This document shows positions 8,632 to 16,663 of a stretch of DNA of 37,197 nucleotides, in pieces (the stretch's first letter is position 1; each line of letters opens with the position of its first letter). The position numbers and the translations under genes are program-made. The notes beneath the pieces were generated by a model. The model had not been told where the DNA came from. It made no database searches and worked only from the letters and a program-made list of their open reading frames with translations. Source of the DNA: Cystobacter ferrugineus (GTDB lineage: Bacteria > Myxococcota > Myxococcia > Myxococcales > Myxococcaceae); contig NZ_MPIN01000033.1 of the NCBI RefSeq assembly GCF_001887355.1, forward strand, positions 1 through 37,197, written 5' to 3'.

Positions 8632-9576
8632 ATGCTGAACGAACAGATCACGCGGGGCGTGGGGCCGTCGCGCATCGACATCGCCTACGAGCAGCGAGGC
8701 AACCCGGCACACCCGACCGTCTTGCTGGTGATGGGTCTTGCCGCCCAGCTCGTGCACTGGCCGCTCGGCTTTCTCGAGGCGCTCGTCAGACGAGAACTGC
8801 ATGTCGTGCGCTTCGACAACCGCGACTCGGGGCACTCCACGCACCTGCGAGAGGCGCCGCCCGCCGATTTGCCCGCCGCACTCAGGGGAGATTTGTCATC
8901 GGCTTCGTACACCTTGTCGGACATGGCCGCCGATGCGGTGGGCCTGCTCGACGTGTTGAACATCGACGCCGCGCATGTCGTGGGCGCATCCATGGGAGGC
9001 GCGATCGCCCAGACCCTGGCGATCGAACACCCGAAGCGGGTGCGTTCACTCACGTCGATGATGTCGACCACCGGCGACATGGCGGTCGGACAGGTCCATC
9101 CCGCGACGATGAAGTCGGTGTTCGGAGGTCCTCCGGCGCGCACGCGCGAGGAGGTCGTCGCACGCGCCGTGCGGAGCTACGAAATCATCGGCTCACCGGC
9201 CTTTCCGGCGGACCTGGCCCAGGTGGCCGAGGTAGCCGGGCTCGCATACGACCGCGACCATGATGAAGCCGCGATCGCGCGCCAGGCCGTCGCGACGGTC
9301 GCCTCGGGCGACCGCACGAAGCGGCTGAGAACACTCGACGTGCCGACACTCGTGCTGCATGGGTTCGCCGACACGATCTGCGACCCGAGTGGTGGGCGCG
9401 CCACGGCAGCCGCCATCCCCGGTGCCGAACTCGTGCTCATCGAGGGGATGGGCCACAACCTCCCGCCGGGCCTCTGGGAGCGGATCGCCGACCACATTGC
9501 CGCGATCGTTCGGCGGGGCGAGGCGCGGACGCGACCTGCTCCCGTCACCGCACCGGGAGGCACTCACTCCGACTGA
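8632..9576 (+). CDS. Alpha/beta-fold hydrolase
   Basis: Cytoplasmic hydrolase of 314 residues, probably an esterase or related enzyme; substrate unknown. The start at 8632 (MLNEQITRGVGPSRIDIAYE) fits the family N-terminus. The catalytic triad is visible: nucleophile serine in the elbow GASMGG, acid in LVLHGFADTICDP and histidine in EGMGHNLPPGLW. The oxyanion region is LLVMGLAAQLVHWP, followed by RFDNRDSGHST, a signature of the group that includes aclacinomycin methylesterase RdmC-like and similar hydrolases. A cap region lies between about residues 140 and 220. The last 25 residues are low-complexity (RTRPAPVTAPGG). It stands alone between divergent and convergent neighbours. Confidence 0.9.
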   Translation: MLNEQITRGVGPSRIDIAYEQRGNPAHPTVLLVMGLAAQLVHWPLGFLEALVRRELHVVRFDNRDSGHSTHLREAPPADLPAALRGDLSSASYTLSDMAADAVGLLDVLNIDAAHVVGASMGGAIAQTLAIEHPKRVRSLTSMMSTTGDMAVGQVHPATMKSVFGGPPARTREEVVARAVRSYEIIGSPAFPADLAQVAEVAGLAYDRDHDEAAIARQAVATVASGDRTKRLRTLDVPTLVLHGFADTICDPSGGRATAAAIPGAELVLIEGMGHNLPPGLWERIADHIAAIVRRGEARTRPAPVTAPGGTHSD

Positions 9577-9712
9577 CATGGATGACGTGGGCACCCTCCC
9601 ATGAGGTGCGCGGCAGGAGCCACTGGTGTTGGCGCTCTTCGGGCGCCTCGCACCCTGAGCAGGCCGCGTGGGCAGTTCCAGGTCAAGGTGAGATGGGGGC
9701 CTACGACTCGGC

Positions 9713-12106
9713 TCACTCTTCTCCTGGCTGCGTCTGGATGAGCCCGCCGCTCACCACCAGGCCATAGTCCGCATCCACCGCCGCCGTCTCCAGGTGGGCG
9801 TCCTGGACGATCTCGTCGCCCAGCACCTCCACCTTCCACGTGCCGACCGCCGGGTTCTGGATGAAGACGTTCTCCACGGTGTCCACGGTGTTGGAGTTGC
9901 CGCCAGCCGTGGAGAAGTTGCCCGCGGTGAGACCGTTGTTGCCCCAGTACACCACGCCCGAGGGCGAGGTGACCCGCAGCGATAGGTCGTTCACTCGCGC
10001 GTGGGCCGCGCCCACCGTGCCCATGGGATCCGTATAGACGAGCGTGACGTTCAGCTCCGTCTCATCCGTGGTGACCATGACGTCGTAGCTCTTCACTCCC
10101 AGGGGGGTGACGAGGTCCGATTCGTCGATGACACTCGTCCTGGGCGCGCGTTCGTGGAGACGCTTGAGATCGGACGTGCCCCAGCCCTGCTTGTAGCGAT
10201 CCAGGTCGCCGTTGGAGCCACCGGACAGCCAGTTGTAGCGCCAGGCGTTGTTGATCATCAGCGCCTTGGCCGTGGCCATCCGCGGGCGGCTGGTGAAGAC
10301 ATCCTCCTTGCGGCCATGGCCGGCCCAGACGCCCTCGTGCCACATCTGGAAGAGCAGACCGAAGTGGCCCGCCGTCTGCGGGGTGGCGGAGCTGGTGCCG
10401 CTGAACTCGGTGTAGGCCGTGGAGCCGGTGCCCCTGGCGCCCCGGACGGAGTCGTAGAAGAAGGACAGGTCCGGCTTGATGCGTCCGTCCGCCGCCGGGC
10501 CGATGCTGCCGCCCGAGCCCCAGTTGTCATCCGTGCGCGCCAGCGTGTTCCTGTGGCGCACGCCGCCCACCGAGACGATGTTCTTCGCCCACGCCTGGGG
10601 CCGCGAGCTCTTGCTGCCGGTATTGCTCTGCGACTGGGTGCTGAGGATGGGGTGCTTGAAGAGATAGTCGTCCACCTCGGCGGAGAGGGTGGTGTACGCG
10701 GTCGTCAGGGCGCTGCCCACGCTGGACGTCTGGAAGACGGCGCGATAGGGCCCGGCCGGATCCGTCAGCTCCTGGTTGATGGTGTAGCGCGACTTGCTAC
10801 CGCCGAACTGGGTGGACTCGCTGTGGCGGAAGAAGATGCCCTGGCCGCTCGGCAGCAGGCCGCGCGCGGCCGGGTCCACGCCCTTGGCGAAGTTATGACT
10901 GTAGCAGCTGGTGCCGTGGTAGCTGGTGCCCGTGGAGCTCGTGCTGTGGACGAGGGGGGCGGTGGACCACTCCTGGTGCGTGGTGAGCAGCTCGGTGTCG
11001 AAGATCTCGCCGCGCACCCCCTGGCCCGTCCAGCCCTCGAACGTCTCGAGGTGGTTGGCGCCGCCCGTCTCGCGAACGATGTCCATGTCCACTTCGCCGG
11101 GACCCCCCCACCGCTCGATGAACTGCACCTCGTTGGAGCGCGCCAGTCGCAGGACCTGTTCCTGGGTGAGCGTCGCCTCGATGCGCAGGCCACCCGGCTC
11201 CACCAGGTCCACCTTGCCGCCTAGCTGCCGCACCTGGCGCACCAGGGCGTTCTGCCGCGCCGGGCCCCGCTCGCCCAACATGAGCGAGTAGCGCTGCGTG
11301 TCCGGCATGCGCCGCGCCAGACCCATCACGGCGTCCTTCAGCTCGCGCTCCAGCCGGAATTCGGGGTGGTAGTCACCGATCCAGCGCACGTAGGGCAGTT
11401 GCTCCACGCGGACCCGCACGTCCCCGTCCATCTCCACCAGGAAGGTGTGATCGGTGAGGAAGCGCAGCACCTTGCCGCCCATCGCCTCGATGCTCTCGCG
11501 GAACTCGGGCAGCGGCGCCGCCAGGAACTGCACCAGGAGCAGCCGGTTGCCCGCGTCCGCCGCCAGCAGACTCGTCTCGCGGGGGTTGGGATCCCGCAGC
11601 GGATCGAACTCCGCATCCTGGAGGCGGATCTTGTAGGTGGTGGAGCGGACGCGGCCGAGCGGGAGGAGTCCCTCGCGGCTGTAGGCATAGTGGGACTGGA
11701 AGCGTCCATCAGGTTGCTCTTCCTCCCACGTGTAGAGCTGGATGGACGAGCCGGGCACGTCGTGGGTGTTCAGCGAGCGGACGGGCCGGTCGGTGCGGTG
11801 GAAGGTGAGTCCCGCCCCCGTGACCAGCGCATGGCGGCCCTGGGCCGTGGAGGTGACGCCGGCGCCAGCCGGACCGTCTTCGGATGAGGCCTCGCCCCCC
11901 GTGACGACGCGCGCGGGAGCCAGCGCGGCCGCCCGCGGCGCGAGCAGGTCCTTCAGGGAGCGGGGGTCGGATGTGGAGGGCCCCTGCACGGGCTCCGTCG
12001 GTTTCGCCGCCGCAACGGCCGGCGAGGGCGTCATGAGATTCCAGCTCAGGACAGACAGAACCAGTGCGCGCCAGGCGTCGGCTGGTCGCGAGGGTCGATA
12101 TCGCAT
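9713..12106 (-). CDS. Secreted subtilisin-like serine protease (S8, Kp43-type)
   Basis: Exported endopeptidase of 797 residues. The start was set at the ATG at 12106 because AAGGAA lies 9 bases upstream and the product then opens with a Sec signal (MRYRPSRPADAWRALVLSVL, cut near AVAAAKP about residue 33). A long propeptide-like region follows (about 110-345). The catalytic triad can be read as Asp370 in GEIFDTELLT, His397 in TSYHGTSCYS and Ser572 in SGTSSATP, with the oxyanion Asn near 495. The histidine block reads HGTSCYS rather than the usual HGTHVAG. The C-terminal 130 residues form a beta-rich jelly-roll domain (LNVTLVYTDP, VNDLSLRVTSPSG, NPAVGTWKVEVLG), as in Kp43-like or proprotein-convertase P domains. 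It is probably part of the predatory or nutritional exoenzyme set (inference). Confidence 0.9.
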   Translation of the reverse strand: MRYRPSRPADAWRALVLSVLSWNLMTPSPAVAAAKPTEPVQGPSTSDPRSLKDLLAPRAAALAPARVVTGGEASSEDGPAGAGVTSTAQGRHALVTGAGLTFHRTDRPVRSLNTHDVPGSSIQLYTWEEEQPDGRFQSHYAYSREGLLPLGRVRSTTYKIRLQDAEFDPLRDPNPRETSLLAADAGNRLLLVQFLAAPLPEFRESIEAMGGKVLRFLTDHTFLVEMDGDVRVRVEQLPYVRWIGDYHPEFRLERELKDAVMGLARRMPDTQRYSLMLGERGPARQNALVRQVRQLGGKVDLVEPGGLRIEATLTQEQVLRLARSNEVQFIERWGGPGEVDMDIVRETGGANHLETFEGWTGQGVRGEIFDTELLTTHQEWSTAPLVHSTSSTGTSYHGTSCYSHNFAKGVDPAARGLLPSGQGIFFRHSESTQFGGSKSRYTINQELTDPAGPYRAVFQTSSVGSALTTAYTTLSAEVDDYLFKHPILSTQSQSNTGSKSSRPQAWAKNIVSVGGVRHRNTLARTDDNWGSGGSIGPAADGRIKPDLSFFYDSVRGARGTGSTAYTEFSGTSSATPQTAGHFGLLFQMWHEGVWAGHGRKEDVFTSRPRMATAKALMINNAWRYNWLSGGSNGDLDRYKQGWGTSDLKRLHERAPRTSVIDESDLVTPLGVKSYDVMVTTDETELNVTLVYTDPMGTVGAAHARVNDLSLRVTSPSGVVYWGNNGLTAGNFSTAGGNSNTVDTVENVFIQNPAVGTWKVEVLGDEIVQDAHLETAAVDADYGLVVSGGLIQTQPGEE

Positions 12107-12406
12107 GCGATGTGTTTCCTTGAATGAGTGTCGTCTCGTGCGTCCGTCCTCGACGCACCCCGCACCCCTCGTGCCCGCCCAGAGACGCCCTCGCCGTCGT
12201 GACGGCGAATGCGCTCCATGCCCTCCTGGGCTGTCATGACGGTCGTGCGGCTGCGATTCCTGCACGACACGTCCGCAAGCACTGGAAGTCAGGTGATTAT
12301 TGATAGTACGACATTGTGCCGGAAGTCAAAGGGAGCCATACTCTGGGTCCGTATGTCGCTGGCGGCGATGCGCGGCGTCACTTCGCACCTGCACATGGGC
12401 TTGCCT
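12107..12406. other. 300-base upstream region of the protease gene
   Basis: Holds the protease ribosome-binding site and presumably its promoter. An AT-richer patch around 12291-12320 (GTGATTATTGATAGTACG) stands out against the high GC and is the likeliest promoter area. No gene or clear operator was seen. Confidence 0.4.
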
Positions 12407-13234
12407 TCAGCGCTCGTCGAGCCGCCTCCTTGCTTCGAGCGCCGCCTGTCGGCCAGCCTCGAGCTCAGGCGCCAGTATTTCCAGGACCTGGGCCGTAATG
12501 GCCTCTCCGGCGCTCTCGGGACTCCCAGCCTGGAACGGTGGCTGCGGGTCATACTCGATGGACAGTTGTTGCATCCGGGCGAACGTCTCTCCACGCAGCC
12601 GAGCCGACAGGTAGAGGCCGAAATCGAGGCCCGCGGTGACACCGCCTCCCGTGATGCGGTTGCGATCCTCGACGATTCGTCTGGCGACGGGCCTGGCCCC
12701 GAGCAGTGGAAGCAGGTTCCTCACCGCCCAGTACGAGGCGGCCTCGTACCCGCGTAGCAGGCCGGCGGCTCCCAGCACGAGCGAACCGGTGCAGACGCTG
12801 GTCACGTACCGGGCGCGATGACCCCTGTCCTCGAGAAAGCCGAGGATCTCCAGATCGTTCATGAGGGCCCAGGTGCCCGACAAGCCACCACCCACGAACA
12901 GGATGTCCAGGTTCCTTGGACACTCCTGGAGCGTGGCGGTGGGCAGGATGGAGACTCCGGTGTCACTGACCACGGCCTCCCGGGTCTTCCACACGAGGTG
13001 GACGTCGACATTCCCAAGCGAGGAGAAGAGCAGCTGCGGGCCGATCATGTCCTGTGCGGTCATTCCCGGGTAGATGAGCATGGCGATCCGCAGCCGCGTG
13101 CCAGAGGGCGGCGGGGGTGAGTCCCGGCCGCCGCGAGTGGCCTTGGGAGTGGCGGCCAGGCCCTCCAGCCCGCCCGTCAGGGTCGAGGCGGTCAGGAGGG
13201 TGCCGAGGGTCTTTCCGAAGTCGCGCCTGTTCAT
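12407..13234 (-). CDS. Tat-exported DJ-1/PfpI family protein (isonitrile hydratase-like)
   Basis: Class I glutamine-amidotransferase-like protein of 275 residues. The start at 13234 has GGGGAGG 7 bases upstream. The N-terminus MNRRDFGKTLGTLLTAST is a twin-arginine signal, unusual for a family that is mostly cytoplasmic. The DJ-1 fold runs from RIAMLIYPGMTAQDMIGPQ (about 49-67) to GGVTAGLDFGLYLSARL. The nucleophile-elbow cysteine is in VTSVCTGSLVLGAAGLL, and the acidic residue after the first strand is in TAQDMIGP, the arrangement of isonitrile hydratase and of the sensor half of GlxA regulators. It is divergent from a GlxA-type regulator whose N-terminal half is the same fold, so the two may be functionally linked. 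The substrate is unknown. Confidence 0.88.
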   Translation of the reverse strand: MNRRDFGKTLGTLLTASTLTGGLEGLAATPKATRGGRDSPPPPSGTRLRIAMLIYPGMTAQDMIGPQLLFSSLGNVDVHLVWKTREAVVSDTGVSILPTATLQECPRNLDILFVGGGLSGTWALMNDLEILGFLEDRGHRARYVTSVCTGSLVLGAAGLLRGYEAASYWAVRNLLPLLGARPVARRIVEDRNRITGGGVTAGLDFGLYLSARLRGETFARMQQLSIEYDPQPPFQAGSPESAGEAITAQVLEILAPELEAGRQAALEARRRLDER

Positions 13235-13398
13235 TCGAGTCCTCCCCGAGAATCCATGCGTATGTGTATGGGCTGCCGTCGTACGGCTCGATCAAGGTAC
13301 TGTCCGCGAGGATTTGCCGTCAGGACGAAGACCCCACGATTCCTGCCAGAGTCACGCGAGCACTCCTGGGGTGGCGTTCGAGGGCAGGGGAGGACGAG

Positions 13399-14272
13399 GT
13401 GAGCACACGTGCGGCGCCGCTGGTGCGGAGTGGGAGGAAGAATGGCTCGGTTCGTCAGGTACGACGCGTGGTCGTGCTCGCCGTGCCGCCCGTTCAGGAA
13501 CTCGACGTCGTGGGCCCCGTGGAGGTTTTCGCGGGCCTCAACCGGCTCCTCGGGAGGCGAGGCCCCGGCTACGAAATCGAGCTCGTGACGAGCACGGCGG
13601 AACGGCTCGTCACGGGAGAGTCGGGTCTCTCGCTCCTGGCCGGGCGGAGCTTCCACGAGGTCCGCGGACCGCTCGACACGCTGTTGGTGGCTGGAGGTAC
13701 CGGCGTGCTGAACGTGCGCGATCCCTCGCTCCTGCGCTGGTTGTGCGAGAGCGCTTCCCAGGTGCGGCGCCTGGGCTCCATCTGTACTGGCGCCTTCCTG
13801 CTGGCCGAAGCCGGGCTCCTCGATGGCCGACGCGCCACCACGCATTGGGGATGGGCTCGCGAGATGGCCAGGCGCTACCCCCGTGTGTCCGTCGATCCCA
13901 ACCCCATCTGGATTCAGGACGGCCGCATCTACACCTCGGCGGGAGTCACCACCGGGATGGATCTCGCCCTGGGAGCGGATGTCGGTCGAATCCCTGGCCG
14001 CGCGAGTGGCGATGAGCCCTCGCAACTTCGCCCGCGTGTTTCTCCAGGAGCTGGGGAAGACCCCGGCCCGCTACGTCCAGCAATTGCGCGTCGAAGCGGC
14101 CCGGCGCCAGCTCGAACGGACCGACAAGGGGGTAGAGGAGATCGCCAGTTCCTGCGGCTTTGGCAGCGCCGAGGTGATGCGGCGTGCCTTCTTGCGCGGA
14201 CTCGGCGTCACTCCAGCGCGCTACCGGGAGCACTTCCAGGGAGCGTCGAACGACTCGTCCAAGGCCGGATGA
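13399..14272 (+). pseudogene. GlxA-type AraC regulator with internal deletion
   Basis: The gene opens at GTG 13399 (GGGGAGG 5 bases upstream) with a DJ-1/PfpI sensor domain: RRVVVLAVPPVQELDVVGPV, the elbow cysteine in SICTGAFLLAEAGLLDG, then TSAGVTTGMDLAL. It then leaves the frame. The AraC DNA-binding half is in another frame from about 13976: MSVESLAARVAMSPRNFARV and a complete second helix-turn-helix ending TPARYREHF. In intact relatives about 60 residues join these parts; here they are missing, and the deletion (between about 13960 and 13985) is not a multiple of three. It could be a true pseudogene or an assembly deletion. An ATG at 13979 might allow separate translation of the DNA-binding half, but its ribosome-binding spacing is poor. 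Confidence 0.75.
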
Positions 14273-14422
14273 GCCCCTCCACCCGCGCGGGTTCCTGCTC
14301 GAGGGTGAGAGAGACGTCGGTGCGCTTCCCCTCGGTGAATGCCCGACACCTGTCCGGCAGCCCGTGATGGACGCGGCCAGGGGGGCCCTCCCCACGGGGC
14401 GTCATTTCTCGTGGCGCATTTG

Positions 14423-14435
14423 TATCAGACTGATA
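14423..14435 (+). promoter_or_regulatory. Palindromic operator upstream of PadR gene
   Basis: Perfect 13-base palindrome, arms TATCAG and CTGATA around a central A, followed by TATATATGG, an AT-rich patch in GC-rich DNA. It ends 23 bases before the PadR start codon. Position and symmetry suit autorepression by the PadR dimer. Confidence 0.65.
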
Positions 14436-14458
14436 TATATGGGGGACAGGAGGACACC

Positions 14459-15049
14459 GTGGCGCGAGAGAACACCTGTCAGTTCGCCATCCTGGGGATG
14501 CTGTGCCGGGAGCCCATGAGCGGTTACGGCCTGCGCCAGGCCATCGAGCGGACGGTGGGGCACTTCTGGCAGGAGAGCTACGGCAACCTCTACCCGACGC
14601 TGGAGCGGATGGAGGCGGAGGGGCTGGTCGCGCTCGACCGGGAGGAGCACTCGCCAGGGGGGCGGGTGCGCAAGGTGTACCGGGTGACGGCGGAAGGGCG
14701 GCGGGTGCTCGCGGAGTGGCTGCGGCGGCCGGTGGTGCCCCACGTGGAGCGCAACGAGCTGCAACTCAAGCTGTTCTTCGGCGCCCGGGTGGGACCGGAG
14801 GCTTCGCTGGAGCACGTGGAGCGCAGCCGGGCCGAGGCCGAGGGGCTGCTGGCCGCGCTGCGGCTCATCGACGAGGACGTTCGCCGCTCGCGCGAGGGCC
14901 ACCCGGAGCTGCCCTACTGGCACCTGTCCATCCGGGCGGGGTTGCTCGGACTGGAGGCGCACCTGCGCTGGTGTGACGAGGCCCAGGAGACGCTCCAGCG
15001 TCTGGTTCGCACGACGAATTCGAAGAAGGCAGAAGGAGGAGTGGGATGA
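14459..15049 (+). CDS. PadR-family transcriptional regulator
   Basis: Winged-helix repressor of 196 residues. The start is GTG 14459 because AGGAGG lies 5 bases upstream; the frame is open 40 codons further up, but that part covers the operator. The N-terminal winged helix (residues 1-90) reads FAILGMLCREPMSGYGLRQA, then SYGNLYPTLERMEAEGLVAL and VRKVYRVTAEGRRVLAEWL, a textbook PadR pattern. A C-terminal coiled-coil dimerisation domain (about 105-185) makes it a Vir-type PadR. Its stop codon overlaps the start of the next gene (ATGA at 15046), so the two are translationally coupled and the regulator probably controls that membrane enzyme and itself. Phenolic or toxic ligands are usual in the family; none is shown here. 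Confidence 0.93.
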   Translation: MARENTCQFAILGMLCREPMSGYGLRQAIERTVGHFWQESYGNLYPTLERMEAEGLVALDREEHSPGGRVRKVYRVTAEGRRVLAEWLRRPVVPHVERNELQLKLFFGARVGPEASLEHVERSRAEAEGLLAALRLIDEDVRRSREGHPELPYWHLSIRAGLLGLEAHLRWCDEAQETLQRLVRTTNSKKAEGGVG

Positions 15050-16605
15050 GCGGTGAAGAAGGCTCGCGGCGCTTGCCGGTGTTCCTGCCATGGCTCGCCC
15101 TGGTGGGCGGGGCCGGCATGTCGATGCTCTTGAATTCGCGTGGGTCACTGCTGCCCGGCTGGTTGATGGGCGCCTTGTTGCTCTTCTTCGTCCGCCAGCA
15201 GCGGCCGGGGGTGGGCTTCGTCGGTATCCTGTGCGTGAACACCCTCGCCACGGGGCTGACGAATCTGGAGGTGTTCCCGGGGTCCGTCGCGGGCAATTTC
15301 GGGATGGCCTTTGGCGGCGCGCTCTTCATGGCGCTGACGTTCCTGGCGGACCGGCTCATCGTGGGGCCGCGGGCCTCCTTCGCGGGGACGCTGTTCCTGC
15401 CGGCGGCGATGACGGGGTTGGAGCTCTTCAGCAGTCAGGGCAACCCGTTCGGCACCTGGGGCTCACTGGCCTACACCCAGGCCGGGGCGCCCGTGCTGGT
15501 GCAGCTCGTGTCGGTGACGGGACTGTGGGGTCTGACGTTCGTCGTGGTGTGGTTCGCCTCCGTGGCCAACTGGGCCTTCGAGCACCGGGACGAGGGGCGC
15601 CGCGTGTTGCCCGGGGTCGCGGTGTACGCGGGCGTGCTCGGGGCCATCCTCGCTTTCGGCGCGCTGCGGCTCGCCGGGGCGGGGAGCGTGGGCGAGTCCG
15701 TGCGGGTCGCGGGCATCACGGTGGCGGGGGAGGTGGCCGCGGGACGCGAGGCGGGGCTGTCCCGACTCATCCAGGGCGGGGCCTTTGGTGACGAGGACTG
15801 GCGTGCCTTCGTCGAGGCCTCGGGTGCGGTGAACGAGGAGTTGCTGCGTCTGTCGGCGCGCGAGGCCGAGCGAGGGGCGAAGCTCATCCTCTGGTCCGAG
15901 GGCAACGCGGTGGTGCTGGCCGGGCAACTGCCGGCCCTGCTCGCACGGGGAAGCGCCCTGGCGCGCGAGCGGAGCGTGTGGCTCGGCATGGCGGTGGCGA
16001 GCTTCGAGCCCTCGGCGGAGCGGATGTTGCGCAACGAGCTCATCCTGGTGGGGCCGGATGGGAACGTGGCCTGGCGCTACGTGAAGGCCCGGCCGGTACC
16101 GGGTTGGGAAGCGGACCACTCCATTCCGGGCAGCCCGGAGGTGCCAGTGCTGCGCGACCCGGGCGTGGGGAACCTGGGGGGCGCCATCTGCTTCGATGGG
16201 GACTTCCCGGCGGTTTTCGCCGGATCCACGGCGCGGGACCTCGAGCTGCTCCTGCTGCCAGCGAGCGACTGGCGGGGCATCAGCTCGCTGCACATGCGGC
16301 AGGCGGTGTTCCGCGCGGTGGAGCAGGGCTTCAGCATGTTGCGGCAGGCCAACCAGGGCGTCTCGGGGGCGGTGGATGGCTACGGGCGCGTGTACGGCGA
16401 GATGGATCACTTCACGGCGGAGGAGCGGGTGCTGCGCGCGGAGCTGCCGGTGGGGCGGGTGCCCACGCTCTACGCGCGCATCGGCGATTCCGTGGGAGCG
16501 CTCTCCGGCCTGGTCGCGCTGGGGTGGGTGGGCTGGGCCGTCGTGGGTGGCCTGGCCCGGCGGTGGCGTGCGCGTGAGAGGCTTCACGCGCAGCCAGGCG
16601 CCTGA
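15046..16605 (+). CDS. Apolipoprotein N-acyltransferase-like membrane nitrilase protein
   Basis: Inner-membrane protein of 519 residues with the layout of Lnt: six or so hydrophobic helices at about 10-210, then a periplasmic carbon-nitrogen hydrolase domain (220-490) and a final membrane helix (about 493-508). The catalytic triad is visible as Glu285 (LWSEGNA), Lys347 (RYVKARPVPGWE) and Cys382 (GGAICFDGDFP). Similarity to housekeeping Lnt is limited in the N-terminal half, and the gene is coupled to a PadR regulator, so it may be a specialised acyltransferase or amidase rather than the essential enzyme. Its last 18 codons are formed by copy 1 of a dispersed hairpin repeat, ending ARRWRARERLHAQPGA. 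The start overlaps the PadR stop by 4 bases. Confidence 0.85.
   Translation: MSGEEGSRRLPVFLPWLALVGGAGMSMLLNSRGSLLPGWLMGALLLFFVRQQRPGVGFVGILCVNTLATGLTNLEVFPGSVAGNFGMAFGGALFMALTFLADRLIVGPRASFAGTLFLPAAMTGLELFSSQGNPFGTWGSLAYTQAGAPVLVQLVSVTGLWGLTFVVVWFASVANWAFEHRDEGRRVLPGVAVYAGVLGAILAFGALRLAGAGSVGESVRVAGITVAGEVAAGREAGLSRLIQGGAFGDEDWRAFVEASGAVNEELLRLSAREAERGAKLILWSEGNAVVLAGQLPALLARGSALARERSVWLGMAVASFEPSAERMLRNELILVGPDGNVAWRYVKARPVPGWEADHSIPGSPEVPVLRDPGVGNLGGAICFDGDFPAVFAGSTARDLELLLLPASDWRGISSLHMRQAVFRAVEQGFSMLRQANQGVSGAVDGYGRVYGEMDHFTAEERVLRAELPVGRVPTLYARIGDSVGALSGLVALGWVGWAVVGGLARRWRARERLHAQPGA
16556..16595 (+). repeat. Dispersed hairpin repeat, copy 1
   Basis: 40 bases identical to 19187-19226. 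They contain a perfect hairpin with 9-base arms TGCGCGTGA and TCACGCGCA around the 6-base centre GAGGCT (16569-16592). This copy is inside the 3' end of the Lnt-like gene. Similarity continues to the left: GTGGGCTGGGCCGT at about 16527-16540 is also present before copy 3. Confidence 0.85.
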
Positions 16606-16663
16606 GACCGGCTACTGGATTTCTCGTAGCAGGGGCCTGACGGGCCGGTGGTTCACCCACCTC

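Noticed and set aside
10001-11224. 407-codon open frame on the plus strand
   Set aside because: Antisense shadow of the subtilisin-like protease, whose catalytic residues and export signal are clear.
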